The notes beneath the pieces were generated by a model, which was given only the letters and a program-made list of their open reading frames with translations, did not search any database and was not told where the DNA came from. Positions 45,441 to 54,926 of a stretch of DNA of 64,000 bases are shown here, one piece after another. The first letter of the stretch is position 1; every line of letters starts with the position of its first letter. The translations under genes were made by a program, and so were the position numbers. The stretch covers positions 558,001 through 622,000 of the forward strand of contig JADLCY010000001.1 of NCBI GenBank assembly GCA_020846935.1, written 5' to 3'. This stretch comes from Gemmatimonadaceae bacterium (GTDB lineage Bacteria; Gemmatimonadota; Gemmatimonadetes; Gemmatimonadales; Gemmatimonadaceae).

Positions 45441-45854
45441 TCAGGTCAGCCCAAGCTGCTGCAGCATGAGCAGCTGATCAAACTGCTCCCAGCGCTCCTT
45501 CACCTTGCCATCCACGATGTGGTCGACGATCAGCCCGTCGATCGCGATTCGCTTGCCGGTTGCAGGAGCCGGGCCGAGCGGTCCGGTGTGGGTTCCGGTG
45601 GCTCGCCAACGGAATGCCACGACGCTGCCCTGGACCACCTGATCTTCGATCGTGAAGTGCAGATCGGGAAAGGCACGCAGGAATTCCGTGACGAACTCCT
45701 TCCACGAGCCGACCCCACGCAACGGTTCGGGAGCCCCGGTGATATGAACGATGCAATCCTCCTCGAAGGCTGCATCCGCGACCGATGCATCGCCGCGATT
45801 GATACCCTCGCACCATATGCGTTCGTACGCGATGACTGCGTCCAGAGGGATCAT
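45441..45854 (-). CDS. SnoaL-like polyketide cyclase/ester cyclase family protein
   Basis: A 137-residue protein with the NTF2-like cone fold: VIAYERIWCEGINRGDASVA, the FLRAFPDLHFTIEDQVVQG centre, WRATGTHTGPLGPAPATGK and VDGKVKERWEQFDQL. AGGAG lies six bases before the ATG at 45854. SnoaL homologues cyclise polyketides or hydrate small molecules, but most genomic members like this one have no known substrate. It stands alone; the 272 bases upstream hold no recognised gene. Confidence 0.85.
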   Translation of the reverse strand: MIPLDAVIAYERIWCEGINRGDASVADAAFEEDCIVHITGAPEPLRGVGSWKEFVTEFLRAFPDLHFTIEDQVVQGSVVAFRWRATGTHTGPLGPAPATGKRIAIDGLIVDHIVDGKVKERWEQFDQLLMLQQLGLT

Positions 45855-46126
45855 GGTAGGCTCCTGGAAGCGCTCGGGCTGATGGCGATGCGATTGTCCC
45901 CGGCGGATGGCGCCAGCGTTGGGTCGCGGCGTGACGAGGATGGTCCTTCTGCGCCGTCCGCGAGCACACTGGCTGCACGGGCGCCGCGCCGCCAACCATA
46001 TCGCCAGCCGACGCCGGCTGCAACTATTGGTTAGCCAGCCACCGCCTCCGCGCGATCCATCGCGCGGCAGCTCAGCGGGAAGGCACCCCCTCGTTGCCGG
46101 ACTGCCCGCGTGGACTCCGCCCGCCT

Positions 46127-47062
46127 TCAACGCAACGCGTAAATGCCGTCCCAGAAGCCAGTGTCGCCAGAGCCGCCCGTCTTCCCTCCGAAGACCCACA
46201 CGGCATTGCGATGGGACACGACAAAATTCGCTGCACGCGGAGGACCGGGAAGCTCGGCGTTCGAGCGGCTCCACTGAACTCCGTCCGACGAGGACCACAC
46301 GTCGCGTAGTCCAACGCCCGCGATCACCCACATGCGGCCTCTCGCAACGCCGACGCCCGGATAGGTCCGCGCTGACCACGGCGCTGCCGCCTGTACCCGT
46401 CGCCAATGGGCACCATCCGGCGAGGTCCACACGTCATTCGTCGCGTGCTCCCAACGACCATGCCCAAGGATCCACAGGGCATTCTGGAAGACGATCACCC
46501 GCGACGGGGGCGCAGGGGGCAAGCCGGTCGCGCGATGCGGAACCCAGGTCACGCCATCGCGGGTGCTCCACACGGTGCCGTCGCCTCGTTCTCCACCTAT
46601 CAGCCAGAGGGAGTCACGAAAGGGGATCAAGTGTGCGCCAGCCGTGGGTGGCCAAGGCGCCTCGGCGATTACCCTGTGCCAGCTCACGGCGTCCGTCGAG
46701 CTCCACACGTCGTTGAAATAGGTCCGCTGCTGACCACGGGACTCGAATCCTCCCGTACGCCACAAGACACCGCCAAATGACGCGTCGGCGGACTGGTAGC
46801 GGCTTCCCCACGCCGCGTTGGTGCGCATCGTCCGCCATTGCGCTCCGTCGGTGGATTCATGGATCCGCAGAGGGTCTGCGCCGTCGCCGATCATGACGAA
46901 GCGATCCCCGTGGACGACCACCGGCGTCGCCATCGGCCACTGCCCCTCTCGGCACGTCGGCGGCAAGCATCCGCCACCCGGGGCTCTAACCACGTGCCAG
47001 GCCTCCGCGCTCGACAGGAGCACCACCGCTGCGCTGGCAATGACCAGGCCCCTGAGACTCAT
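46127..47062 (-). CDS. Exported kelch-like beta-propeller protein
   Basis: A 311-residue protein with a short signal peptide. Repeats of about 45-50 residues follow the pattern DVWSSxDGxxWxR...APWxxR...LWVIGG (for example FNDVWSSTDAVSWHRV, TNDVWTSPDGAHWRRV, LRDVWSSSDGVQWSRS), giving five to six propeller blades. Two cysteines in GGCLPPTCREG may join. GGAGGAG precedes the ATG. Such propellers bind ligands or proteins outside the cell; the target is unknown. Confidence 0.75.
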   Translation of the reverse strand: MSLRGLVIASAAVVLLSSAEAWHVVRAPGGGCLPPTCREGQWPMATPVVVHGDRFVMIGDGADPLRIHESTDGAQWRTMRTNAAWGSRYQSADASFGGVLWRTGGFESRGQQRTYFNDVWSSTDAVSWHRVIAEAPWPPTAGAHLIPFRDSLWLIGGERGDGTVWSTRDGVTWVPHRATGLPPAPPSRVIVFQNALWILGHGRWEHATNDVWTSPDGAHWRRVQAAAPWSARTYPGVGVARGRMWVIAGVGLRDVWSSSDGVQWSRSNAELPGPPRAANFVVSHRNAVWVFGGKTGGSGDTGFWDGIYALR

Positions 47063-47216
47063 GCTGTCGCTCCTCCACCGCGTGCCACCCTGGATTGGCT
47101 GCCCGATGTTCGCCTAACGCGGCCGAAACGCTCCGGCACCGGATCGTGGGAGACCACCGGCTCATGTTCCGAGCCAGCACGTGACTTTCGTCCTCGGGCA
47201 CCGGCCGGTCGCCCGC

Positions 47217-47693
47217 TCACCATGTGTAGCCGCCTTCCGGGGGTGGCCACAGGCCCATCAACTGCCGCAGGAGCACGACCTGGCCAAGGTGATGGGCATT
47301 GTGCAGGGCAACGTGCTCGCACACATGGCGATAGGTGTAGGCCGCCATCATTGGTGTTTCAATGACGGGGTCGACGGGCAGGCTGAGGTCGTGACGCGAC
47401 GCCGCCCTCACCAGTTCGTCCGAGCCGGCAAGAAATTGGGTCCGCGTGGCCAGCCAGTCGTCCTCGCCAACCGCAGGCCAACCGATCCTCGCCGACCGGG
47501 CTATCGGTTCTGCCCGCCCATCGATGCGAGCGGTGAACCACGTCTGCCAGTACGCCATGTGGGCTACGATCTCCGCGATGGAATGCGGTGCGTGCGCCGG
47601 GCGACGACAGGCGTGTTCCGGTGTCAGGTTTGCAAGCACGGCGGCGGGCGCCAGGTGCGAGTGCGTGTCGATCAACAGCTCACGCGTGTTCAT
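47217..47693 (-). CDS. DinB-family four-helix protein
   Basis: A 158-residue protein of the DinB/YfiT superfamily with its metal-binding histidines: HSIAEIVAHMAYWQTWF in helix 2 and VCEHVALHNAHHLGQVVLL in helix 4. Members use the site for thiol transfer or remain uncharacterised. GGGAG lies about ten bases before the ATG. Single gene. Confidence 0.85.
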   Translation of the reverse strand: MNTRELLIDTHSHLAPAAVLANLTPEHACRRPAHAPHSIAEIVAHMAYWQTWFTARIDGRAEPIARSARIGWPAVGEDDWLATRTQFLAGSDELVRAASRHDLSLPVDPVIETPMMAAYTYRHVCEHVALHNAHHLGQVVLLRQLMGLWPPPEGGYTW

Positions 47694-47801
47694 CCCGGTG
47701 AGTCTCCCTCAGTCGGCAGCGTACGTTCCTGGTGGGGGCATCCGGAAATCAGTTGATACTCAGGTGAGTGCCTCGTGATGCCGCTCAAGCCCTGCCCGAC
47801 C

Positions 47802-48299
47802 TTAGCCGGGCAGGAACAGCCTGACGGGGACCGCGCGCAATCTCAACGAAACCGACTGACCGGTTGCCGACACGGGCGCGAGCGCGTCCGCCACCTCGCC
47901 ACTCAGGTGATACTCGCCCGCCGGGAGCCGAGCCCCGGAATTGTCCCGAAAATCCCACGGCGTCAGGAACGAACGGCGGCCGTATCCTGGAATGGCAATA
48001 GCGTTGGCAGGTTCGGTTCGAACCTGGAGGAGCTGACTGTCCCAGACCTGCCTCCCGGAGGCATCGCTCACGAAGGCTCGAAACGCAACGTTGTCCGTCT
48101 GCGTCACGAAGCGCACAGTGTCGGGGGACTCGTTGATGACGATGAGCCGCAGGATCACCGCGGCGTCACCCACGGCAATCTGCGGCACTTCGATGCCAAT
48201 CGAGAGAGGCAAAGGTACGGGCTCCACTGCGCCGGAGGTGCAGGATGCTGCCAACGTTGTGCTCCCGACGAGCACACTGCACATCAGCTTCGCTCTCAT
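47802..48299 (-). CDS. Lipoprotein with BsuPI (proteinase inhibitor-like) domain
   Basis: A 165-residue lipoprotein (lipobox LAASC at residue 20). Residues about 45-150 match the BsuPI fold: LRLIVINESPDTVRFVT, ASGRQVWDSQLL, TPWDFRDNSGARLPAGEY and a last strand VSLRLRAVPV. The founding member inhibits an intracellular protease of Bacillus, but exported copies like this one more often act as surface adaptors of unknown role. It is downstream of the coupled hydrolase/orphan pair on the same strand. Confidence 0.72.
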   Translation of the reverse strand: MRAKLMCSVLVGSTTLAASCTSGAVEPVPLPLSIGIEVPQIAVGDAAVILRLIVINESPDTVRFVTQTDNVAFRAFVSDASGRQVWDSQLLQVRTEPANAIAIPGYGRRSFLTPWDFRDNSGARLPAGEYHLSGEVADALAPVSATGQSVSLRLRAVPVRLFLPG

Positions 48300-48454
48300 T
48301 GTGCGGCTGCTCACCTTTCCCCCGACTCGCGCGGCACCTGCGACGTTTCCTTCCGCCCATGAATTCTTCATCCGCCACTCCCGCCTTCCCCTCGCCCTCC
48401 AACCTCCACGCGCCCCCCCGCCAGCGACTTCAACGACCACATCGAAGCGCGACG

Positions 48455-49435
48455 TCAGAACACCCAGGGTATCGCCTGGAACTGGCGCGTCACCAGTACG
48501 CGTGAATCTCTGCCCCCGATGAACGCCACCTTGGCCTGCCCCCAACCAAAGAACGCACCCACGCGCGACTTGCCCTGCAACGGCGACGTGAACACGCCAT
48601 CCCGCTCCCCGGCCACGGCAACGCCAAATGACACATACCCGGGACGCAGCACACCGCCCTCCGCTCCGCCCCACCCCGTCCGCCAGATGTAGCTGCGCAC
48701 CCCGATCTCGGCGATGGTCACGGCGCGCGCCCTGGACTCGGCCGCAGTGAAATAGGCGGGCACGTACGCGCTCACGATCTCCAGGCGCGAGGGCCACCCC
48801 TCGCCGGTGGGCGAAAACATCGGCACCCACTGGGCCAGGTAGTTGAGCCCGACCTCGACGGCGTTGAGCTGCGGCGACGCGGGCCCGTACTTGCGCTCGA
48901 ACCGATTGAGCTTCTCGAGACTGTGCCCGATCGATACCACGCGCTGTGCAAAATGCATGGCATCGAGCGGCACGAGGATGCGGTCCAGGGAGTCCTCCAG
49001 CGCGCCGGGCCGCGCGGATTCGACCAACCGGCGAATGTCAGGCATGAAACCGGTCAGCGAATCCAGCGCACCGGCATCGCCGGCGCCGAGCCCAGGCGCC
49101 TGAGCCCGACGACGAAACCGTGCAATCCGGCCAAAGCTCGCCTGCGGCGGCGCGCCAGGCGCGGCGAACGTTTCGGCGACCACGCGGAGCGGCAATCGCG
49201 AGACCGCGGGTCGATCGAGCCGCATCAGCAGAGTGTCGACGACGGCCGCCAGCGCGGGGTTGGGCGACACCTGACGATACAGCGCCACCTCGGCCCGCGC
49301 GGCCGCGAGCAAGGCATCGACCGTGAGGGTGCGCACCACGGCGGTGTCGAAGCGCACGCCCCGAGTCGTGGGCTGCGCGTGCGCGGCCGCGGCCCACGCG
49401 CACGCCATCACGGCGACCAGGCGATCGGGCTTCAT
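48455..49435 (-). CDS. Exported protein of unknown function, coupled to an alpha/beta hydrolase
   Basis: A 326-residue protein with leader LVAVMACAWAAAAHAQ. The mature chain is mostly helical with Pro/Ala-rich links in the first two-thirds. The last third looks beta-rich (YIWRTGWGGAEGGVLRPGYV, VGAFFGWGQAKVAFIGGRDS). Its ATG sits in the stop of the hydrolase gene (ATGA overlap), so the two are probably made together. No family was recognised. Confidence 0.6.
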   Translation of the reverse strand: MKPDRLVAVMACAWAAAAHAQPTTRGVRFDTAVVRTLTVDALLAAARAEVALYRQVSPNPALAAVVDTLLMRLDRPAVSRLPLRVVAETFAAPGAPPQASFGRIARFRRRAQAPGLGAGDAGALDSLTGFMPDIRRLVESARPGALEDSLDRILVPLDAMHFAQRVVSIGHSLEKLNRFERKYGPASPQLNAVEVGLNYLAQWVPMFSPTGEGWPSRLEIVSAYVPAYFTAAESRARAVTIAEIGVRSYIWRTGWGGAEGGVLRPGYVSFGVAVAGERDGVFTSPLQGKSRVGAFFGWGQAKVAFIGGRDSRVLVTRQFQAIPWVF

Positions 49436-50394
49436 GTCGTGCACCAGTCCCGCAACTCGGGCGCGTTGCGAATGACGTATTGCTCCCAGCTGTGCGGATT
49501 GGATGGGCCGATCTGCGGGCGCTCGCGCTCCCGCAGCGAAGCCATGAGCCGCTGCGACAACTCCGCTTTGCTGCCGATGTTCAGGGCCTGCTGGTCGTCG
49601 ATGCGTGAGACCTGACCCGCAACATCCATGTAGGCCCACGGTGCGCGATTGCGAAAGAAGAACCCGCCCACGGGGTCGAGGTTGCCGGTGATGGACACCC
49701 AGCGCTTCACCGAAGGCACCACCATGCCGGACACGGTGGTTTCCGAAGGAATTGTGAGACTGTCGCCCTGGACGCAGTAGAGCCAGCGCTTGTTGGGCAC
49801 GAGACTCCCCATGGCGTCGGCCACGGTGCGGATCATCTGCACCGGTGAGGCCATGAAGACGACGTTGGCGAACTGCACCTCGTGGCGGCCGGGCTGCAGG
49901 CCGTGCGAGGGAAACTTCGCGATGTGGTGCAGCACCTCGTACGTATGGAAACACCCCAGCGAGTGGCAGATGATCGTCAGGTGCTGGCGCCGCGCCGGCA
50001 CGCCGCTCGCCACGCCGTCCTGTACGATCTGCTTGAGCTGGGCGATGCACGCTTCCCGCGCCGCGGTGCGTGCATCGGCCACGAGCACCGGCCACAGGAT
50101 GTCCCCGATGGACTCGCTGACTGCAGGCCCCAGCTGGGGATCGGCCAGTCGCTCGGAGATCGCACCCATGGCGCGCGACAGCAGGTCGCCGAGCTGGGTC
50201 TTGCCCTGGAACCAGTCGTTGACCTGGTCGTACCAGAGCTGATAGATGGCGGTGGTGTCCGCGGCAGCGCCGAGCATCGTGCGGATCTCGGCGAGCAGCT
50301 CGACGTAGTCACCCCGCGTTGCGTTTCCGATGCCGTGAATCAGCAGGATCGCCCGCCGCTCCGGCCACGCCTGCGATTGCAACTCGAACGCCAC
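49432..50394 (-). CDS. Alpha/beta hydrolase (lipase/esterase-like)
   Basis: A 320-residue cytosolic protein. ILLIHGIGNATRGDY gives the oxyanion-hole HG, and LTIICHSLGCFHTYEVLHHI holds the nucleophile serine in an S-x-G elbow (CHSLG rather than GHSLG). A candidate His/Asp lies in the SITGNLDPVGGFFFRN region. The GTG start has AGGAGG upstream. Coupling to an exported orphan suggests joint work on a lipid, ester or polymer, but this is inference. Confidence 0.7.
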   Translation of the reverse strand: MAFELQSQAWPERRAILLIHGIGNATRGDYVELLAEIRTMLGAAADTTAIYQLWYDQVNDWFQGKTQLGDLLSRAMGAISERLADPQLGPAVSESIGDILWPVLVADARTAAREACIAQLKQIVQDGVASGVPARRQHLTIICHSLGCFHTYEVLHHIAKFPSHGLQPGRHEVQFANVVFMASPVQMIRTVADAMGSLVPNKRWLYCVQGDSLTIPSETTVSGMVVPSVKRWVSITGNLDPVGGFFFRNRAPWAYMDVAGQVSRIDDQQALNIGSKAELSQRLMASLRERERPQIGPSNPHSWEQYVIRNAPELRDWCTT

Positions 50395-50560
50395 GCCAAC
50401 CCTCCTGTCCTCGCGACCCCCACGTTATCGCGCAGGGTCCGGCGGTACAACTGGGACTTGCCCGAGGTCTCGCGTGTGGTCCGCGCCGCGCGGCGGGCGT
50501 ATCTTCTGCCTCAGATCACCGCTTGCCCGGCGACTCGCTGCGGTCGCTCAAGGAGGATTC

Positions 50561-50713
50561 ATGAAAAAGAGCACGATCCCGGACTTCTCGCGAAAGCACC
50601 CCGCGCCGGGCGCCAAGGCGAACCCCGCCGGAGGCAAGGCGCCGGTGCCGCATCCAAACCAGCCGCAGAAGCCGCCAACGAAGTCCAAGACCAGCGGGCG
50701 GCGTGGCGGGTGA
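50561..50713 (+). CDS. Small basic Pro/Lys-rich protein (50 residues)
   Basis: AGGAGG lies four bases before the ATG, a strong start for so short a gene. The product begins MKKSTIPDFSRKHPAPGAKA and ends PPTKSKTSGRRGG; it is cationic, probably disordered, and has no leader. Short proteins with a PDFS start and a GRRG end recur in unrelated bacteria as far as I recall, so this is probably real. Its function is unknown. Confidence 0.6.
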   Translation: MKKSTIPDFSRKHPAPGAKANPAGGKAPVPHPNQPQKPPTKSKTSGRRGG

Positions 50714-50730
50714 CGGGCTGAGCCGTCCGG

Positions 50731-51339
50731 CTATCCGATGGCCGTGCGGTTGCCGCGCTGCAACCGCAGCTCCAGGTGCCGCTTCACGTCTGGCCATTCC
50801 GCGGCCAGAATGCTGAACATCACCGAGTCCCTCACTGTGCCGTCGCGTCGCGCCTGATGGTGACGGAGCACGCCATCGCGCTGCGCCCCAAGCCGCGCGA
50901 TGGCCTGCTGCGACGCAAAGTTGAAGTTGTCGGTGCGCAGACCCACGACGGCGCACCCGAGGCGTTCAAAGGCGTGGCCCAGCAGGAGGAGCTTGCATGT
51001 GGTGTTCACGTGGCTCCGCTGCCAGCTGTGCCCGTACCACGTCCAGCCGATCTCGACGCGGTCGATCGCCGGGACGATGTCATGGTATCGCGTGCTTCCG
51101 ATGACGCGCCCGCTTGCGGTGTCGACGACTGCCCATGGCAACATGTGTCCCGCCGCCTGGCCCGCGAGCGCTGTCTCTATGTAGGCCTCGACCTCCTCCG
51201 GCCGGGGGACCGAGGTATACCACAGCTCCCAGAGCGCGCCGTCCTGCGCCGCGAGGGCGAGACCTTCGCGGTGGCTCGTGGCGAGCGGTTCGAGCCGAAC
51301 GCCGTTGGATTCGAGGGTGATGGGTGCCGTGGTGATCAT
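50731..51339 (-). CDS. GNAT acetyltransferase (RimJ/RimL type)
   Basis: A 202-residue N-acetyltransferase: VRLEPLATSHREGLALAA at the N-terminus, VIGSTRYHDIVPAIDRVEIG in the core strands, WQRSHVNTTCKLLLLGHAFE for the acetyl-CoA loop helix and LRTDNFNFASQQAIARLG. The pattern is that of Acetyltransf_3 proteins acting on protein N-termini or small amines. It ends just before glgA on the same strand but is separated from it by 64 bases. Confidence 0.85.
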   Translation of the reverse strand: MITTAPITLESNGVRLEPLATSHREGLALAAQDGALWELWYTSVPRPEEVEAYIETALAGQAAGHMLPWAVVDTASGRVIGSTRYHDIVPAIDRVEIGWTWYGHSWQRSHVNTTCKLLLLGHAFERLGCAVVGLRTDNFNFASQQAIARLGAQRDGVLRHHQARRDGTVRDSVMFSILAAEWPDVKRHLELRLQRGNRTAIG

Positions 51340-51403
51340 CGGTGGCGGCAGGGAGGGCTGGTGCGTTCAGCTGTTGATCGACGTGCGCGCAAGCGATCAT
51401 GGG

Positions 51404-52846
51404 TTACCCGCGCCGACTCCGGATCGCCCGTTCGTAGAGCGTTGCGTATTGGCCCGCGGCCGATCCCCAGGAATGGTCCTCGCGCATTCCTCGGTCACGC
51501 AGGATGGCCCAGCTCTTCGGGTCGCGCCACACCGCCAGCGCGCGATCGATCGCTTCGGCCAGGTGCTGGGCGTTGGGCGGGTGAAAGCGAAAGCCGTTGC
51601 CGTCCCATCCTTCGCGTACCGTGTCGCTCAACCCACCGGTGGCGCGCACGATCGGGATCGTGCCGTAGCGCATCGCGATCATCTGGCCCAGGCCGCAAGG
51701 CTCGAAACGTGAGGGCATGAGGAACGCATCCGCACCGGCGTAAATGCGCTGCGCCAGCGCGGCGTCAAAGCCGATGCGGGCCGCGACGCGCGCCGGGTAC
51801 GCCTTCGCGTGCTGTCGAAAGGTCGCCTCCAGGTGCGCCTGCCCCGAGCCAAGCACCACCAGCTGCGCATTGGTCCGACCCACCAGCCACGGGACCACCC
51901 GATCCAGCAGGTCGAGCCCTTTCTGTTCGACGAGTCGGGACACGATGCCGAGGAGCGGACGGCCGGCGTCCTCGGCCCATCCGCACTCGCGTTGCAGCGC
52001 CGCCTTGCACGCTGCCTTGCCCGAGGGGTCGTCCGCGCTGTAGTGCGCGGCGATGTGTCGATCGGTCGACGGGTCGTTGACCGTGGTGTCGATGCCGTTC
52101 AGGATGCCGACGAGTCGATCGGCGCGACGCCGGAGCAGACCATCGAGCCGTTCGCCGTATTCGCCCGTCCGGATCTCGGTGGCGTACGTGGGACTCACGG
52201 TGCTCACCACGTCACTGAACCCGATACCCCGCGCCATGAAGTTGAACGTGCCGGCGACGCCCGGACCCACACTGTCTTCCACCATACCGCCCTCGGCGAG
52301 CCCGGCCAGACCCACCGTGGCCGGCGTCACCTGACCCTGGTACGCAAGGTTGTGGATCGTGAAGACGGTGGCGATGTGGCCAAACGTGTACGCGAGCACC
52401 GTTCGGATGTAGTTAGGCACGAGGGCGGAGTGCCAGTCGTGACAGTGCACCACGTCCGGCTGCCATCCCTCGACCTCACGCAGGTGTTGCATGAGCGTGA
52501 CGACGCCGCGTGCGAACAGGATGAACCGACGCGCATCATCAGGCTCGCCGTAGATCGCGGCACGTTCGAACGCGGCCGGCACGTCGAGGAACCACGTAGG
52601 CACCGCGGTGCTGGTCGCCCGCCAGACACGCAGTTCCTCCGTCTTCTCTCCGAGCGGGAGAAATGCCGCGGCGATCGGCCCTTCGGCGGGCACGCCTTGT
52701 TCGCGGATCGTGCGGTAGCGCGGCATGACCACACGCACGTCGAGGCCGCGCTCGCGCAGGGCCGCCGGCAGGGCACCGGCGACGTCGGCAAGACCACCGG
52801 TTTTCACGAACGGTGCCACTTCCGCGGCAACGAAGAGGACTCTCAT
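51404..52846 (-). CDS. glgA: Glycogen synthase (ADP-glucose)
   Basis: A 480-residue GT5 glycosyltransferase that adds glucose from ADP-glucose to glycogen. [13 protein letters not shown] near residue 15 is the ADP-glucose site. The C-terminal domain has [13 protein letters not shown] and [19 protein letters not shown] with the catalytic Glu. The ATG at 52846 gives the canonical [13 protein letters not shown] start; longer in-frame starts lack sense. It diverges from glgC across about 150 bases, so both can share one control region. Confidence 0.95.
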   Translation of the reverse strand: MRVLFVAAEVAPFVKTGGLADVAGALPAALRERGLDVRVVMPRYRTIREQGVPAEGPIAAAFLPLGEKTEELRVWRATSTAVPTWFLDVPAAFERAAIYGEPDDARRFILFARGVVTLMQHLREVEGWQPDVVHCHDWHSALVPNYIRTVLAYTFGHIATVFTIHNLAYQGQVTPATVGLAGLAEGGMVEDSVGPGVAGTFNFMARGIGFSDVVSTVSPTYATEIRTGEYGERLDGLLRRRADRLVGILNGIDTTVNDPSTDRHIAAHYSADDPSGKAACKAALQRECGWAEDAGRPLLGIVSRLVEQKGLDLLDRVVPWLVGRTNAQLVVLGSGQAHLEATFRQHAKAYPARVAARIGFDAALAQRIYAGADAFLMPSRFEPCGLGQMIAMRYGTIPIVRATGGLSDTVREGWDGNGFRFHPPNAQHLAEAIDRALAVWRDPKSWAILRDRGMREDHSWGSAAGQYATLYERAIRSRRG

Positions 52847-52994
52847 GGCGGCGGGGACAAGGCGAATGCCTGACGGTCCGGCCAATCTACCGCACCCGGG
52901 GCTCTTACGCGCCGCGTGGCACCGGCACAGGTTGGGCCGACGGACCGCCCCACCTGCCCGGAGGCTGCATGTCACGCTCGCCGGCGATTCACGC

Positions 52995-54260
52995 ATGATG
53001 TCCACGCGACGCTCCACCAACATCGCGCGGAGCGCGATGGCCTATGTCCTGGCCGGGGGCCGCGGGGCCCGCCTGCACGAGCTGACCGATCGCCGCGCCA
53101 AGCCGGCGGTGTTCTTTGGCGGCAAGTCGCGCATCATCGACTTCGCGCTCTCCAACGCGCTCAACTCCGGCATCCGTCGCATCGGCGTGGCCACGCAGTA
53201 CAAGGCGCACAGCCTGATCCGGCACCTGCAGCGCGGCTGGAACTTCCTGCGCCCCGAACGCAACGAGAGCTTCGACATCCTGCCGGCCAGCCAACGCGTC
53301 TCCGAGACGCAGTGGTACGACGGCACGGCCGACGCCGTCTACCAGAACATCGACATCATCGAGCCCTACGCACCGGAGTTCATGGTCGTCCTCGCCGGCG
53401 ACCACATCTACAAGATGGACTACGAGCTGATGCTCGAGCAGCACGTCGAGCAGGACGCCGACGTGACCGTCGGCTGCCTCGTGGTCCCGCGGCTCGAGGC
53501 CACCGGGTTCGGCGTCATGCACGTGGACGAATCCGACCGGATCGTGACGTTCGTCGAGAAACCTGCCGATCCACCGGGCATCCCCGGCAACCCGGACTTC
53601 GCGCTGGCGAGCATGGGGATCTACGTCTTCAAGACGCCCTTTCTGTTCGACCTGCTCCGCCGCGACGCCGGCAACCCGGACTCGAGCCACGATTTCGGGA
53701 AGGACATCATCCCGTACGTCGTCACGCACGGCAAAGCCGTCGCCCACCGCTTCGACCAGTCCTGCGTCAAGGCGGCGACCGAGCAGGAGGCCTACTGGCG
53801 TGATGCCGGAACGATCGACGCCTACTGGGAGGCGAACATCGACCTCACCACGGTCACCCCGTCCCTCGACCTCTACGACCAGACGTGGCCGATCTGGAGC
53901 TACGCCGAGATCGTGCCACCGGCCAAGTTCGTGCATAACGAGGACGGCCGCCGGGGCACCGCACTCAACTCCCTGGTGTCCGGCGGGTGCATCGTCTCGG
54001 GGTCGCACGTGCACCGCAGCCTGCTCTTCACGGGCGTGAAGGTGCACTCCTACGTGAAGCTCGAGGCGGCGGTGGTGCAGCCCTACGCCGACATCGGGCG
54101 CGGCGCGCGGCTCCGAAACGTGGTGATCGACCGCGACGTGCGGATTCCGCCCGGCCTCGTCGTGGGCGAAGATCCGGCGTTCGATGCGCAACGCTTCCGC
54201 CGGACGGATCGCGGCGTGGTGCTGATCACCCAGCCGATGCTGGATCGGCTGGATCGTTAG
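52995..54260 (+). CDS. glgC: Glucose-1-phosphate adenylyltransferase
   Basis: A 421-residue ADP-glucose pyrophosphorylase, the first committed step of glycogen synthesis. [20 protein letters not shown] and [20 protein letters not shown] form the nucleotide site. [18 protein letters not shown] is the metal/catalytic region, and ATGFGVM with FVEKP contacts glucose-1-P. The C-terminal beta-helix includes [16 protein letters not shown]. The start may be either of two adjacent ATGs (52995 or 52998). The length matches the bacterial enzyme. Its stop lies in a CGTTAGGC octamer. Confidence 0.95.
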   Translation: MMSTRRSTNIARSAMAYVLAGGRGARLHELTDRRAKPAVFFGGKSRIIDFALSNALNSGIRRIGVATQYKAHSLIRHLQRGWNFLRPERNESFDILPASQRVSETQWYDGTADAVYQNIDIIEPYAPEFMVVLAGDHIYKMDYELMLEQHVEQDADVTVGCLVVPRLEATGFGVMHVDESDRIVTFVEKPADPPGIPGNPDFALASMGIYVFKTPFLFDLLRRDAGNPDSSHDFGKDIIPYVVTHGKAVAHRFDQSCVKAATEQEAYWRDAGTIDAYWEANIDLTTVTPSLDLYDQTWPIWSYAEIVPPAKFVHNEDGRRGTALNSLVSGGCIVSGSHVHRSLLFTGVKVHSYVKLEAAVVQPYADIGRGARLRNVVIDRDVRIPPGLVVGEDPAFDAQRFRRTDRGVVLITQPMLDRLDR

Positions 54261-54299
54261 GCGCCCGCCGGGCCACGCGCGCCCGCCGGTGAAACGTGC

Positions 54300-54761
54300 T
54301 CAGGCCGCGCCAGCGCCCGCCGAGTGCCGCGCCAGCGCCACCGCGTTCATGCAGTATCGCAGCCCGCTGGGCGCCGGCCCGTCGGGAAACACGTGCCCGA
54401 GGTGCGCGTCGCACACGTTGCACAGCGTCTCGACCCGCAGCATGCCGTACGAGGTGTCGGCGCGATAGGCAATCACGTCGGTCGCCACCGGCTGCGTGAA
54501 CGACGGCCATCCCGTGCCGGACTCGAACTTCTCCGCTGAGTCGAACAGGACCGTGCCGCAGCACACGCAGGCGTAGCGTCCCGGTTCGAAGAGGCTGCAC
54601 ATGTCCGAGGAGAACGCGCGCTCCGTGCCGTGCTGGCGCGTCACGCGGAACGCTTCCGGAGACAGCTGCGAGCGCCACTGGGCTTCGGTACGCTCCACGC
54701 GGCGCGGTGGAGCAGCGTTGGTGCCGCGGGTGATCGCCAGGATGTCGTGCCAGTTCTGCAT
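54300..54761 (-). CDS. msrB: Peptide-methionine (R)-S-oxide reductase
   Basis: A 153-residue MsrB that repairs methionine-R-sulfoxide in proteins. Two CxxC zinc pairs (Cys65/68 and Cys114/117), FESGTGWPSFTQP, LGHVFPDGP and the catalytic Cys137 in GLRYCMNA are all present. GGAGGAGG precedes the ATG at 54761. There is no leader, so it is cytosolic. Confidence 0.95.
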   Translation of the reverse strand: MQNWHDILAITRGTNAAPPRRVERTEAQWRSQLSPEAFRVTRQHGTERAFSSDMCSLFEPGRYACVCCGTVLFDSAEKFESGTGWPSFTQPVATDVIAYRADTSYGMLRVETLCNVCDAHLGHVFPDGPAPSGLRYCMNAVALARHSAGAGAA

Positions 54762-54926
54762 ACCCCTCCTCCGGGTGGTGTGGCCTGCCCCGAGAAGTCC
54801 CGGGACCGGCGGGAGGTTCCTCGTGACGGCCTCCGGCTGGCGTCGACCTGACCTGAGGCTACCTTCCCCGCGCCGCCGAGCGCGACGCGCCGTCCGCGCC
54901 GGGGCAGCAACCTCACCCGTCCCGAC

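Noticed and set aside
48005-48025. GGTTCGAACC-like sequence suggesting a tRNA T-arm
   Set aside because: No acceptor, D or anticodon arms can be folded around it, and it lies inside the BsuPI-domain gene. No tRNA or rRNA gene was seen anywhere in the window.
52989-54191. 400-codon open frame antisense to glgC
   Set aside because: It is the mirror of a strongly conserved glgC frame and has shadow composition (Asp/Val/His-rich, no motif).
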